From Gnetum montanum (Eukaryota > Streptophyta > Gnetopsida > Gnetales > Gnetaceae): DNA of 64,000 bases. The translations under genes were made by a program, and so were the position numbers. The notes below the pieces were generated by a model. The model ran no database searches and was not told the origin of the DNA. It was given only the letters and a program-made list of their open reading frames with translations. The DNA lies in assembly GCA_015680685.1 (NCBI GenBank), contig MNCI01036636.1:186001-250000 (forward strand), in the 5' to 3' direction. Positions 33,247 through 44,515 of the stretch are shown here, piece by piece (the first letter of the stretch is position 1; every line of letters begins with the position of its first letter).

Positions 33247-34758
33247 TGAAACACCATGGAAATTGTGAATCAGCCAAAGGCGAAGATTCGCGATTCGGGT
33301 GAAAGTTTATAGCTGAAATCCAGAAGACAGAACAAAGAGAAGAGGCGCACAACATGAAGGCTCTAAGTTCCTTAAAAATTTTAACTTTGTTTTGTTTTCT
33401 TCCTCTTTACACCACATTACATGACATAGCATCATGTCGCTCTGTGTAATTCTTCTTAATGTAGCATGATATTAGACTTGTTACATATTCCACCAAGTCT
33501 TTTGTTCAGCACTATTTATGCTCCATTACGCAGAGCAACATAATGAGCTTCGAGGAAGTCAAAGTTAGAGTCCAAAGGAGCGCAGAAGATTGACTTCTTT
33601 TTTTTGCAAATTGGTCACTTTACGCTTATTACGCTACGTAGCGTAACAAGTGTAACTTATTGTAAGGTTGACCATTTTATGCTCTATTATGCTTTGCAAC
33701 CTAAATATGTGTAAAGCAGCTTGAGTTAACTACTTTTATGCTCTATTACGCTCTTCCATGCTACGCAGTGTAAACAAGTTGAATATAGCGTAAAGTCAGC
33801 TAAGGTGGTACCAGATACGCACCTACTATCCATATGCAGCAATATGCTTAGCATCGTATCACAGCGTAAGCATGAGACAGTTTCAGCAAAAGTGGTTTAC
33901 ACCACATCTCGCCCCCAAGACGTATTGTGGCATGACCAACTTTAACATAAAAATTGTCAAGTCAATAGTGTTCTGAAAGCTCAAGACATGTGTCCTCAAG
34001 ACTGTACCTTCCCATATGATGCTGAACTTATAAATACCCCAGTTGACAGAGAAAAAGGGATCTTTTCAATCTTTTTAAGATTGAAGGCATTATTGGAGCA
34101 TTGGTAGTGAGAGCGATCAATCTTCTTGGCAGAAAATATTATCCTCCTCATTGGCGATCATTAGTAGCTTTAAGCGAAGATTACTATGGGCAAAAGGAGC
34201 AGATCAAAGATTGAGAGATCATCTGGCATGATTGGCAAGGTTTATTGATAAAAAACAATTGATCGATAGACATCCAGGCTTGACCTTCCTTGCATTCTAC
34301 TTTTAGCTTATGAGGTAGATCAACCTTCATTTTGTTCTCCCTTTTAAACAGTTTTCTTCTTGTTTCATGGATACTTCACATAAAGATAAGTGAATTATAT
34401 CATTGGAACATTGTATGCAATATATTTAGCTTCTGGGTCAAATCATAGATTTTGGAATTACGCATCTTTTCTAAATCGAATCTTCCTTGTCACATTGACA
34501 TTATCGTTATTTCAAGTTCTCTACATTGTTTTCTACTCCTTCTACGGTTCACTGAATTAGTTTGTTTTGTGAAATATATATGCCACCACGATATTCAATA
34601 ATTTACTGATTAAGTAAGTTCCTGTCTGATCGACAAGATCGTTCAGGGCACATCGGATTCATTTTCCCCAGCACAGCCCTCACACGGATCCGTGGTTAAG
34701 ACTGTGTACACAAATCTTTGCTCGGTATTTCCAGTGACCGATGTTTTCCATCATTACA
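33247..34758 (+). repeat. Tat-C 3' LTR (1512 bp)
   Basis: Partner of the 5' LTR with TATA box at 34029-34036. An 18-bp perfect palindrome TTACGCTACGTAGCGTAA lies in U3 at 33629-33646; the 5' LTR has one mismatch there. Confidence 0.95.
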
Positions 34759-34763
34759 CCAAT
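34759..34763. repeat. Target-site duplication of Tat-C, right copy
   Basis: CCAAT directly after the terminal TTACA of the 3' LTR. Confidence 0.93.
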
Positions 34764-36005
34764 AAAATGAATGTCATGGATGAGGATGAAACAAGAGATG
34801 ATTGATTGAAAATTTTTTTTAAGGAAAAGAGCTTAACAATTGCACCAAAAAGGAATGCCAGTGAGTCCTCCCTAAAGCAGGCTCATGCCTTGTATGCCCT
34901 GATAAACCCAAAAACCAAAGAGTCCATAGGCTCTAGGAATGTCATTTGGAAGCAAGAGTTAAAAACTTATGCACAAGAATTCACCAAAGAAAAATAATGC
35001 ATCAACTTAGAACAGACTAATGATAAAATTGGAAATGAAGTGGAAAATGGGAAGAAAGATGGAGAGGAGAGAATGTAATGGAATCCCAAGAACAAGGTTG
35101 TGTAAAGCCCCTTGTGTATTTCATGGTTAAGATGACTGAGTAGAACTTCATCCCAAATCTAGACTCAAACCAACCACATTTAGTGACCTCACATCAATAC
35201 ACTTGGCCAATTGATCCTCTTGAAGAAACAAGAATGTCTTCACAAAGAGTGACCACCATCCCAAGGAGACTGAGATGGAGAAGCAGGAAGTGAGAAAGGG
35301 CCTTAGTTAGAGGGAACTTTCAAGCATGGGTAACATGTCTTTCTAGTTTCATAACCAGTGGTTGTAGCCCATATTAGTTTATTATGTCTAACAGGTGTGC
35401 TTTAAATTCTCACATTTCTGCTTCTTTTTTTGCATGAGAACCACACCATGCAAAAACTTATTTTTATTCACTCGGCTTCCTAATTTTTGAACAATGTCAA
35501 AATGGTAGAAAACCCAAAAAATAAGCATCCAAGCACCCACGAGAATGGCCAGCACCAATGCATTGAATCCCCTTGAAGTTATACCCTTTTCATCCTTTCA
35601 GTCTTTCCTTGGTTTGAAAAGTAGCCAACCACTAATTCATTAATAAATTTACTTAGGAAAAGAGGACTGTATAGTTCCAAGCCAAAGGAGACCATAGAGG
35701 TGTATGGATGAGTGGATAGCATGCACTCATTATCTATTTTACCAAAAGAACCATACATTCATATCAACATAATAATTGAAAGGTAAAAACCAAATATTAG
35801 CAATTAATATGATATAATGCAATCCACCATCATGAGCACTTATTGGATGATGAAGAAATATTAAAAAAAATGAATAAAGCAAAAAAATAAATAGTAAAAG
35901 CATGAACAACGATGTAAAACAAAAATAAGAAAAGTTGGAAAAATGTGTAAAACAAAAATTTAAAAAGAATTGAGGGCCTAAAATAGTTGGCATAGGTGGC
36001 CATCT
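34764..36005 (-). other. Ath-2 3' noncoding region, continued after Tat-C
   Basis: Continues the match to Ath-6 (59125-60360). Shared phrases include GTGAGTCCT/GTGGGTCCT near 34861, AAAGAGTCC near 34918 and CAAGCACCC near 35530. The frame at 34806-34997 is opposite to the element and not conserved. The motif TTAGTCATGGGAG lies at its far end (36006-36018). Confidence 0.7.
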
Positions 36006-36014
36006 CTCCCATGA

Positions 36015-37020
36015 CTAAGTTGGAAGGAGGAGATTTGAAATAGTGAGTGAGCAAGGTTGTCCATCAATAGAGGTAGCAGGTGTAATGGTTTTCCTAAGCT
36101 CATGGAAAGTTTTGGTTTGTTGTATGTTGACCAAAAATTTCTTGTCTAGGCTCTCAAGTTTGTATATTGTCATGGCCCTTGAAGGAAACATTGCATAAAT
36201 AATATAAGGTCCTTCCCACAATGTTTGAAATTTAGTATGTTGTGGCACATGTGTGGGATTCTAGTAGAGAACCTTATCTCTCGGTTAATATTTAACTTTC
36301 CTAATCCTTAGGTTAGGACATTGTTCATTGAATGCCTTGTGCAACTTGTTAGATGACAGGGCAGTTAGTAGATTTTCATCTAGCACGTTAAGGGTTACTA
36401 ACCATTTTTTCTATGCTAGATCAAGGTCAAGATTGAGGTCACATGCCATGGATAGTATATGGAGCTCAGTTTGAATGGAAAGTGTTGGTGATTTACCGTA
36501 CACTAACTCATAGGGAGAGTAGCCTGTAGGAAGTTTCCATGTGGAGCAATATGCCCAAAGAGCATCATTCAGTTTAGTGCTCTAGTCTTACCTAAACTTG
36601 TTAATAGTTCTTGTCAATATCTTTGTAATCTCCTTGTTGGTGAATTCTGCTTGACTATTTTCTTGGGGGTGGTATGGTGTAGTCAATTTATGCTCAACCC
36701 ATAAGTGTTGCATGAATTTCCAAAACATTGCACCTGTGAAGTGGGTACCATTATCTAAAATAAGTGCACAGGGCACACCAAACATGTTTATAATTTGTTG
36801 TTGAACAAATCATGCAGTTGTAGATGATGTACAATCCTTAACAACAGTTGTTTCTACCCATTTAGTTAGGTAATCAACAACAACAATGATATAGGATTTT
36901 CCACTGGACATTGGTGTAATTGGCCTCATAAAATCAATTCCCCAAATGTTGAAGGGTTCTAACAATTGTATCCATTGTTGTGGATCCTCCATTCTAGTAG
37001 TCATTCCCCCATCATGTTGA
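36015..37020 (-). pseudogene. Ath-2 integrase (core and C-terminal part; N-terminal zinc domain missing)
   Basis: Integrase joins element DNA to the chromosome. The core holds IWGIDFMRP (first Asp, about 36940), LILDNGTHFTG (second Asp, about 36755) and PQENSQAEFTNKEI (Glu, about 36640), so the D, D, E triad is intact in the text. The C-terminal part has KFQTLWEGPYIIYAMFPSRA near 36200. The N-terminal HHCC domain is absent, because the frame upstream jumps from RT at about 37030 directly into the core. Stops separate the core from the C-terminal block. It follows RT in pol, as usual for Ty3/gypsy. Confidence 0.8.
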
Positions 37021-37029
37021 TATAATTCC

Positions 37030-37920
37030 TTGGATAATTTTGATTTTCTCAGGGTCTACCTCTATCCTTGTGTGTGAGATTTTTTGTCCTAGTACTACAC
37101 CTTCTTGGACCATCAAATGGATTTTCTACTAGTTGAGCCTCAAATTGGTTTCTACACATCATTTTAACACTTGCTCCAACCAGTACAAGGCTTGATCAAA
37201 GTTTTCTCCATAAGTGGAGAAGTCATCCATAAAGACCTCCATGCCATTCCGTATTTGTTATTGGAATATGCTTAGAACTAATCATTAAAATGTTGTATGG
37301 GCATTGCACAAGCCAAACGACATCTATTTGTATGCAAATATTTTCCAAGGATTGGTGAACGTAGTCTTGGATTGGTCTTTTGGGGCTATTTGTATTTGGT
37401 TATATTCGCTATATCCATCCAAAAAACTGTAATAGTGATGCCCTGCAATGGTGTCTAAGACTTGGTCAAAAAATGGCAATATAAAGTGATCTTTGAATGT
37501 TGCCATATTTAGTAGCCTAAAATCTATGCACACTCTCCATTTTCCTTCCTTTTTAGGCACAATAACTAAGGGGCTAACCCATTCACTATCAGCAATGAGG
37601 TATATGAACCCATCCTTGAGAAGCTATTCAATTTATTCCTTAACTACTTGCTCCAGCTTTGGGTTCAAATGCCTTTGTGGTTGTCTTCAAGGCTTCATGG
37701 AGGGGTTAGTGTAAATCCTATGTTGGCATATCCTAGGATCTATTCCAGTTAATTCAGGATATGACTAGGAGAAGGCTTTTGACCATCTATTGACTACCTT
37801 TAGTAGTTCTTTTTTTTGTTGAGGAGCAAGCTTAGCATTGATAATTATTGGTTTTTCATTTTTTAGGAATGTGTCTTCCATACTAGTGGGTAATGGTTTT
37901 AGCTTGAGGGGCTCTTGCTC
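37030..37920 (-). pseudogene. Ath-2 reverse transcriptase (broken, RNase H deleted)
   Basis: RNA-dependent DNA polymerase of the element. Visible motifs from 5' to 3': SWSYPELTGIDPRICQHRI (about 37750), WVSPLVIVPKKEGKWRVCID (about 37560), FLDGYSEYNQI with the first catalytic Asp (about 37410), EVFMDDFSTYG with the DD pair (37217-37234), and EGVVLGQKISHTRIEVDP (about 37080). The FMDDFS box is typical of Athila-like elements. Several stops and shifts are present. RNase H, which should follow, is lacking: the sequence passes straight to integrase, so an internal deletion of 1 kb or more has occurred. Confidence 0.85.
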
Positions 37921-38157
37921 AAATTTCTCAAGGATTTCCAACTTCCCTTGGTTTATATTTTCAAGGTTAAGAGTTTGAAGTTGGTAATGGACCTACTCTA
38001 ATGAATCTATGCTATTGATATAAGTGCAAGTCAAACCCTCAGTTGGTTCCATGCATATGAGTGAATTGCTTTCTTGATCAGCTATCAGCCACTAGGTGTT
38101 TTCTTGTTATGTGGCTATTGCGTATAGGCATCTTTGTATGTTAATTACTTATGCACA

Positions 38158-38930
38158 CTAATTGCATGTAGGCAATGCTAAAATTTGTACAAACCATGAC
38201 CTCTGCACACAATTACACCCTATGTCACTGTATGCAGTGCATGGAACTTTCTTCTTCTCGATCTTTCTGAATATGTTTTCCTTTGATATTTCTAGGGAAG
38301 TATGACAGATTCCTAGGCATGTGTTGATGGTGCTTAGCCATGCTCTTCGCATTATGAGTGGGAAGTCCCGCTTACTACTGTTCACCTAAATTACTAGGAA
38401 GTTATCTGGGTAAAACCATTCACAAATAGTGGTAACAATGTCTTCCACCAGTCCTAATGGGATAGTGATGGACTAGTTGACCAACTCTAGATAGATGTTG
38501 CTTTTTTCAATGGAGGCAGGTTTTAGGCCTTGTACATTTCTTGAGAGATCAAGTTGAAACCAAAACCTAAATCTAAAAGAGGCTTGCATAGTGCATTTCT
38601 AGTGATTTGTAAGTATATCAAAGGACTCCTAAGATCAGATAATTTCTTGGGAAGGTGGCCAACTTTGATCCAATTGGTGATGACATGTGTTAGCATGACT
38701 GTTTGCATTGAGTGTGGTGATTGGGTTGAAGGAGGCTCCAAAGTTTTGATTGATACTAAGGCATCTAAGGAATCAACTGCTTGTGATTGCAAGGGCTTGG
38801 TTGATCTATTGGTTCTAAAGAAATGTCTTTTCTTCATGTGGTTGTTGGAACCAACAATAGGTGGAGAGTTAACAGACCTTGTGGCATTACATTGCTGCAT
38901 CTAGGTAGGTATTTCACCTTGCATCATGGG
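38158..38930 (-). pseudogene. Ath-2 aspartic protease region
   Basis: Retropepsin-like part of the polyprotein. The catalytic site reads LLDLGFGFNLISQEMYKA with D-L-G at 38565-38573, where Ath-3, Ath-4 and Ath-6 have DSG; the change is probably decay. The region further along reads FPLIMRRAWLSTINTCLGIC near 38350 and KKKVPCTAYSD near 38240, both strongly conserved in Ath-4 and Ath-6. Upstream, KKRHFFRTNRSTKP marks the gag-protease join. The frame changes once between the two blocks. Confidence 0.75.
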
Positions 38931-40801
38931 AGCAGGTGGTACTGGAGCTATTGGTGGATGAGATGTGGCTGGATGAGAAGGATGATATGCTTGTAGAATA
39001 TCACCTCTAGAAGAGGGAGTTCCATAATACTCGTCGGCTTGGTAGTGGGGTTGAGGAGTGACATAACTAGTAGGGTCACGTGGGGAGATTGGATGCTGCA
39101 CGTAATATTCCTATGGGTCAAGTTGCCAGTAAGGATACTGTTGCCTTAGTGGTAGCATTCCCCATGATTGTGGATGCTATCACTATTGATATTTCTCAAT
39201 TGGTTTTGGTGGAGTACCACTTGGATAATATGTTAAGGGTTGGTGGAATTATCTTGGGTTACCTTGGGGATAAGGTAACCTTTGGGGTGTTTTCCTTTTG
39301 TTCAATCATGGGTTTAATGCATACACCCCAGACTCTTGTAGATGTGAGATTACAAGGCAACATCCCTTATGATGGTCATATTAACATATTTCAAATCCAC
39401 TATCATTGTCTATTTCTAACTCCACAAGTTCTTCAATGATGGCAACTTTTCCCTTACCCTTGCTACATGCATGTTTAGATCCTCTCTTTTTTATTTTTTT
39501 TTGTGATCACTACCTTACCTCTCTAGAATCCTCTACTATTTAATAATAGATTGAAATCTATTGTCTAGGGAATCCCACATTTGGTCTACCTTTACTGATA
39601 CTTTTGATGTCAATGTTTCGATAGGAAAAGTTTTTCTGTTCACCATATTTGAGTGGTATCTCTTCTTCATCCTCACAAAATCTTACTTCCCTCTTCTAGA
39701 GGGTAGGATCTTGGTTATACTATTCCACACTTTCTCTTTTCCATAGCTCACCTTCTTCCTTAGCAAATTGCTCCAATAGTCTTTGAAGTTAATGGGACCT
39801 AAGCTCAGATAGTCTTCCTTGAGCATAAGTCCTAATGGTTCTTCTCGTTTAATGCCTAAGCCCATCCATGAGATGGCATAGTTGATCCCTTTGTGAGTAA
39901 CCATGGCCAAGACAATGGTGTAATAGTGCATAATATTAACCCATGGAAGCATCCAAGGGTTCATGTCCTCCTTGTTTCTAACCTTGGATTTGATTTCACA
40001 AGTTAGACACTCAGGAGTACATTTGGTACTTGTCATTAAAAAGTTCTAACATAGTACTCCACCTATGAATGGATTCCGGTTCTAAAGACCAATACTAGTT
40101 TTCTGATTCTTTAACTAGTGTCCATGAAAACAACTTATGTTTTTTCCATTCGTTCTCTATATTTTCTAAAACACATGCATCATGGAATGCTTGTAAGTGA
40201 TTCTGAGGATCAGTGTTGTATCCCACTTCAAATTGTGGGATATTGTTCATATCTAATCTCTTGATCCTACTATCTTTCTAATGCCTTGTTGGAATTCTAA
40301 CAGCCTTAGTTATGTCCAACATACTTCAAGTAGCGAGTAGGGGTTCATCATGATCATCTCATCCATGGCATCTATGATGCCAACGTTGTTCCCTACTCTC
40401 CCTTCTTCTATGTCATGACTCTCTAGAGTGTCCTCATTCCCTTTCCTAGCTATTTTGTCTATGAATTTCACTTTTCCTACCTTTATCCCCATGGTCTTTT
40501 TCTTTATGGCCACATCTGGATATTGAAGGAGAGGGTGAATGAGATGATGAAGGTGAAGAAGGAGAATCTTCACCATGACGGTGTTTATTACCTTCTCTTC
40601 AGCAGTCTTGGCCCCAATTGCAATTACGATCAGAATGTTCACCTTTATCATGAGTTTGTGTCTCTCTTTTGGACCTTTTGTGCTTGTGAGTATTAGAACC
40701 TAGGTTGTGAATAGTGGAATGAAGGTCCTAATGCACAACCCCTTGGCCAAAGTCAAGGGGAGGAACATTGTTGTGTGGGCAACTACTTGAGGTAGGTTCA
40801 C
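38931..40801 (-). pseudogene. Ath-2 gag (broken, start in N gap)
   Basis: Gag of the Athila-like family. Reading leftward from the gap: a basic, low-complexity N-terminal half (40350-40800); the core near 40150-40310 with NNIPQFEVGYNTDPQNHLQA and FHDACVLEN, matching NNIPHFEGGYNADPQHHLQA of Ath-4; then a segment opposite 39683-40036; a region with CEIYYCD-like text near 39370; and a P/Q-rich C-terminal part with YQADEYYGTPSSRGDI near 39000. Stops and shifts are common. The N-terminus falls in the gap at 40802-41651. Confidence 0.7.
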
Positions 40802-41651
40802 NNNNNNNNNNNNNNNNNNNNNNNNNNNNNNNNNNNNNNNNNNNNNNNNNNNNNNNNNNNNNNNNNNNNNNNNNNNNNNNNNNNNNNNNNNNNNNNNNNN
40901 NNNNNNNNNNNNNNNNNNNNNNNNNNNNNNNNNNNNNNNNNNNNNNNNNNNNNNNNNNNNNNNNNNNNNNNNNNNNNNNNNNNNNNNNNNNNNNNNNNNN
41001 NNNNNNNNNNNNNNNNNNNNNNNNNNNNNNNNNNNNNNNNNNNNNNNNNNNNNNNNNNNNNNNNNNNNNNNNNNNNNNNNNNNNNNNNNNNNNNNNNNNN
41101 NNNNNNNNNNNNNNNNNNNNNNNNNNNNNNNNNNNNNNNNNNNNNNNNNNNNNNNNNNNNNNNNNNNNNNNNNNNNNNNNNNNNNNNNNNNNNNNNNNNN
41201 NNNNNNNNNNNNNNNNNNNNNNNNNNNNNNNNNNNNNNNNNNNNNNNNNNNNNNNNNNNNNNNNNNNNNNNNNNNNNNNNNNNNNNNNNNNNNNNNNNNN
41301 NNNNNNNNNNNNNNNNNNNNNNNNNNNNNNNNNNNNNNNNNNNNNNNNNNNNNNNNNNNNNNNNNNNNNNNNNNNNNNNNNNNNNNNNNNNNNNNNNNNN
41401 NNNNNNNNNNNNNNNNNNNNNNNNNNNNNNNNNNNNNNNNNNNNNNNNNNNNNNNNNNNNNNNNNNNNNNNNNNNNNNNNNNNNNNNNNNNNNNNNNNNN
41501 NNNNNNNNNNNNNNNNNNNNNNNNNNNNNNNNNNNNNNNNNNNNNNNNNNNNNNNNNNNNNNNNNNNNNNNNNNNNNNNNNNNNNNNNNNNNNNNNNNNN
41601 NNNNNNNNNNNNNNNNNNNNNNNNNNNNNNNNNNNNNNNNNNNNNNNNNNN
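40802..41651. other. Assembly gap (850 N)
   Basis: A run of Ns that should contain the Ath-2 gag start, PBS and the U5 side of its 5' LTR. Confidence 0.95.
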
Positions 41652-42279
41652 GGATTACCAAACGCTAATTGTTACTAGGTTACCAAGTATTACATGCATG
41701 CTCGAAGTGGTCATGCTTGTGTAATTTAATGATTTGTTTAATTGATAAAAATGAATTGCTATGCTAATAACAGAAATGTAAAGTGCATAAAATAAAATAA
41801 AATAAATGAATAAGAAAATAAAATAAAAGAAATGTGTAAGAAAAAAAATCTCAAGTGCTGTAAGGATGAATCAAAGAGCTTGTCTTTATTGCTGTACACA
41901 AGGTGTGCTCAGGTACACAATGCTCAAATGAAGATCCATCCACACTTAGACCTCCTATTATGGGCACTTGGAAAATACTCTAACCTTGAAACATACTACA
42001 AGAGTTTTTCTACTTGACTACTGAAAGACTTCCTTCCAATTGTGTTCTTGGGCACTATATTTATAGACTTGCGAGAAACTACTCTAACAATTAGAATAAT
42101 TGCTAAAGTAACTGCTAGAGTAACCACTCTAATAATTAGAATAACTACTAGAGTAACCACTAGAGTAACCACTCTAATAATTAGAGTAATTGCTAGAGTA
42201 ACCACTCTAATAATTAGAGTAACTGCTAGAATAACCACTAGAGTAACCACTCTAATAATTAGAGTAACTACTCTCATCA
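41652..42279 (-). repeat. Ath-2 5' LTR, U3-R side
   Basis: On the minus strand the LTR starts TGATGAGAGTAGTTACTC at 42279. A TATA box (CTATAAATATAG) lies near 42055-42066. The R-side phrase GATTACCAA...CTAGGTTACCAAG at 41653-41690 is also found in Ath-6 (58014-58050). The first 210 bp are a repeat array of CTCTAATTATTAGAG palindromes, listed separately. Confidence 0.7.
42066..42279 (-). repeat. Palindromic repeat array in Ath-2 U3
   Basis: The plus strand iterates ACCACTCTAATAATTAGAGTA with 12-bp fillers ACCACTAGAGTA and ACTGCTAGAGTA. Five copies of the near-palindrome CTCTAATAATTAGAG or close variants occur just upstream of the TATA box. Frames through it give only valine/threonine repeats and are not genes. 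Confidence 0.8.
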
Positions 42280-44515
42280 GTTAATGATGGTTTGGTATAT
42301 ACGGTAGGATCCATAGAGGAGTTGGGATGTTCATAGAATGATTTAACTTGATAATTATTAACTAGGATAAGATTTTTTGGAATGGTTGGGTGATAGATCT
42401 CCATGGCACCTGATTGGTATGTTGCATGGATGGTATAGGATCCCTCCCATAAATTTTGAAACTTAGCCTTTTGTGGCATATGACTAGGATTGTAGTATAG
42501 GACTTTATCATCCAATTGTATTGATACATGTCATATTCTTATGTTATTCCTACATTTATAGTATTTCTTGTGAATGTCATTACTCATCAAAGCTACCAGT
42601 CTATTGTCTTCTAAAAGGTCAAGATTCATGAGATGTTTTTTTTTCTCTCTTTTTTAAGCTAAGTTTAGTTCCAAGTCAAGATCACTAGTAGTAGCTAATG
42701 TTTGTAGCTCCACTTGGATTGGTAGTGTAGGAATTTTTTCATAAACTAGTTCATATGATCAATATCCTATTGGAAGTTCCCATCTAGATCTATATGTCCA
42801 TAGAGAATTATTCAGCTTAGTGCTTTAGTCCTTTCTAAATTAACTAACTGTTCTAGTAAATACTCTTGTGATTTCTTGGTTAGTCACTTCTACTTGATCA
42901 TTTTCTTGGCAATGGTATGGCATGGTTAATTTGTGATTCACCCCAAGTTGTTGCATTGTCTTTTTAACTATAACTCCTGTAAATGTTTTTCATTATTAGA
43001 TATGAGGATGCATGGTACTCTAGATCTGTTCACCATGTGTTGTTGAAGGAATTAAGAAACTATTTTGGTTGTGCAATCTTTAACTACAGCTACTTCTGCC
43101 CACTTTGTTCAATAATCAACTGTCACTATAATGTATGATTTCTTGTTGGACATAGGTATGATGGGTACCATAAAATTAATTCACCAAATATCAAATGGCT
43201 CTAATGGCTAGATCAATTATTGTGGTCCTTCATTTCTAATTGTTACTCCTTCGTCACGATGCCATCTTTCATAAAACTTAGTGAATTTGTGTGCATCCTT
43301 AAATATGGTAGACCAAAAGTAATCTACCATCATTAGCTTTAGTGTTGTTCTACATCCTACATAGTGACCACCACATGGTTCCTTATGTGCATCTTGTAGA
43401 GTTCTTTGTTGGCTCTCTTCTAGAATGCACCATCTTATTAGTCCATCAGCACATATGCTCTAAAGATTTCTATATATTATTTAACTTGGTGAAGGAACTA
43501 TTCCGTTTTTATCTTATTCCGCTCAACAAGAAGCTATTGCGTGATGAGATAATTCATGGTGTCAACAATCCATGACTTTTCTGTTGAGTTGATTGCCATT
43601 GTTATCTTTGTAAACAAATTTTAATTGAGAAATTGGTTTGATAATGATTCATCCTATTCCTATGGTACCCATATTAGTCTTGGAAAATGATCAGCTACAA
43701 TATTTTCTATTCCTTTCTTATCTATCATAGTGATGCAAAAATATTGTAGTATCACAAGTCATCATATCATCCTTGGATTGAAAACTACTTTTTTTTATTA
43801 CAAACCTAATAGAACTATGATCCATGTAGACATAAATACGATATCTAAGCACATAATGTCTAAATTTTTCAAGTGCACACACTACAGTCATAAGCTCCTT
43901 TTTTATAGTGATGTAATTAAGTTGTGCCTTGGTAATGTTTCTACTAGCGTAGTGTATGTAATATGGTCTTTTCTTATCATCAAGCTAAGTCAGCAGTTCA
44001 CCTAGTGTGTAGCTTGAAGCATCTATCATAATGTTGAAGGGCTTAGACCAATCTAGAGATTGAAGAATTGGTATTTTAATTAGCTTATTTTTCAATGTTT
44101 CAAATGCATTCTCACGCTATTCTATTCATTAGAATGGTGCATCTTTCTTTGTCAATTCTACTAGAAGCTTTTTCTATCTTTGAGAAATTTTCAATGAATC
44201 TTCTATAATATCCTCTATGGCCAAGGAATAATCTAATATATTTAATAGTTTATGGCCTCTAGGTATTATTTTAAATGGCTCTTATCATATCAAGATCTAC
44301 CTCTATTTTTTTTGAGATACTTTATGTCTCATAACAATACCATCTTGGACCATTAGATGGCTTTTCTACTAATTGAGCTTTGGATTAGTTTCAACACATC
44401 TTTTTAAAACCTACTCTAATTAGTCTAATTCTTGTTTAAATTGTAGTCCATAAAAGGAAAAATTATCCATGAATATTTCCACTCCATTATTGATAAAGTC
44501 AAGTTTTTCAAGGAT
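42280..44515 (-). pseudogene. Ath-1 pol: RT C-terminal half, RNase H and integrase (broken)
   Basis: Read from right to left, the blocks are: RT with VEIFMDNFSFYG near 44465 (the second catalytic aspartate of the DD pair reads N); the RT thumb with GIVMRHKVS; RNase H with KPFNIMIDASSYTLGELL near 44030 and RNITKAQLNYITIKKEL near 43930; integrase core remnants with SYIIVTVDY and TKWAEVAVVKDC near 43100; and the integrase C-terminal part with AKFQNLWEGSYTI at 42440-42470. Many stops and frame changes occur, so it is a dead copy. Domain order RT-RNase H-integrase is that of Ty3/gypsy. There is one RNase H only, as expected for Athila-like elements and unlike Tat-C. Confidence 0.75.

Larger units (their letters stand above)
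17269..34758 (+). mobile_element. Tat-C: full-length Tat-like element with dual RNase H and an antisense gene
   Basis: A plus-strand element of 17,490 bp with LTRs 17269-18782 and 33247-34758, a degenerate PBS, gag, linker, protease, a 5.4-kb insert-like region with an antisense gene, RT, RNase H, second RNase H, integrase, 3' repeats and PPT. Perfect 5-bp duplications CCAAT lie at 17264-17268 and 34759-34763. The unfilled target is seen in Ath-6 at 59110-59124, where the flanks meet around a single CCAAT. The second RNase H and large size place it in the Tat branch (Ogre/Retand-like). All genes are broken. Confidence 0.93.
15975..42279 (-). mobile_element. Ath-2: Athila-like element with pol, split by Tat-C
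   Basis: A minus-strand element with 3' LTR from 15975 into the N gap, 3' noncoding region 16693-17268 continuing at 34764-36005, integrase, RT, protease, gag up to 40801, a second N gap, and 5' LTR ending at 42279. Flanking bases ATTAA (15970-15974) and GTTAA (42280-42284) match at 4 of 5 positions and are read as an aged target-site duplication. Tat-C (17269-34758) sits in its 3' noncoding region. Without Tat-C the element would be about 8.8 kb, depending on true gap sizes. Confidence 0.75.
15222..44515 (-). mobile_element. Ath-1: oldest Athila-like element, split by Ath-2 (and Tat-C), cut by Ath-3
   Basis: Two minus-strand pieces. Piece 42280-44515 holds RT, RNase H and integrase remnants. 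Piece 15222-15974 holds 3' noncoding sequence that aligns with the 3' region of Ath-3 (56240-57000, reverse-complemented). Between them lies Ath-2. The RT is cut at 44515 by the Ath-3 5' LTR, so gag and 5' LTR should lie to the right of the window. No 3' LTR of this element is visible left of 15222. The call depends on the continuity argument and is less certain than the other elements. Confidence 0.6.

Noticed and set aside
35739-36054. Hydrophobic Phe-rich ORFs after integrase in Ath-2, Ath-4 and Ath-6
   Set aside because: They are frames through T-rich noncoding sequence. Only the MGEMATYAN words at the start are shared, and these belong to the TTAGTCATGGGGG motif region.
41996-42284. ORFs of 80-93 residues with Val-Thr-Leu repeats
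   Set aside because: Translation of the U3 palindrome array on both strands; no protein character.
42280-44515. Idea that the LTR at 41652-42279 is the 3' LTR of Ath-1, giving a tandem LTR-internal-LTR-internal array
   Set aside because: The imperfect duplication ATTAA/GTTAA and the Ath-1-type 3' sequence left of 15975 fit better with Ath-2 inserted into Ath-1. The N gap prevents proof.
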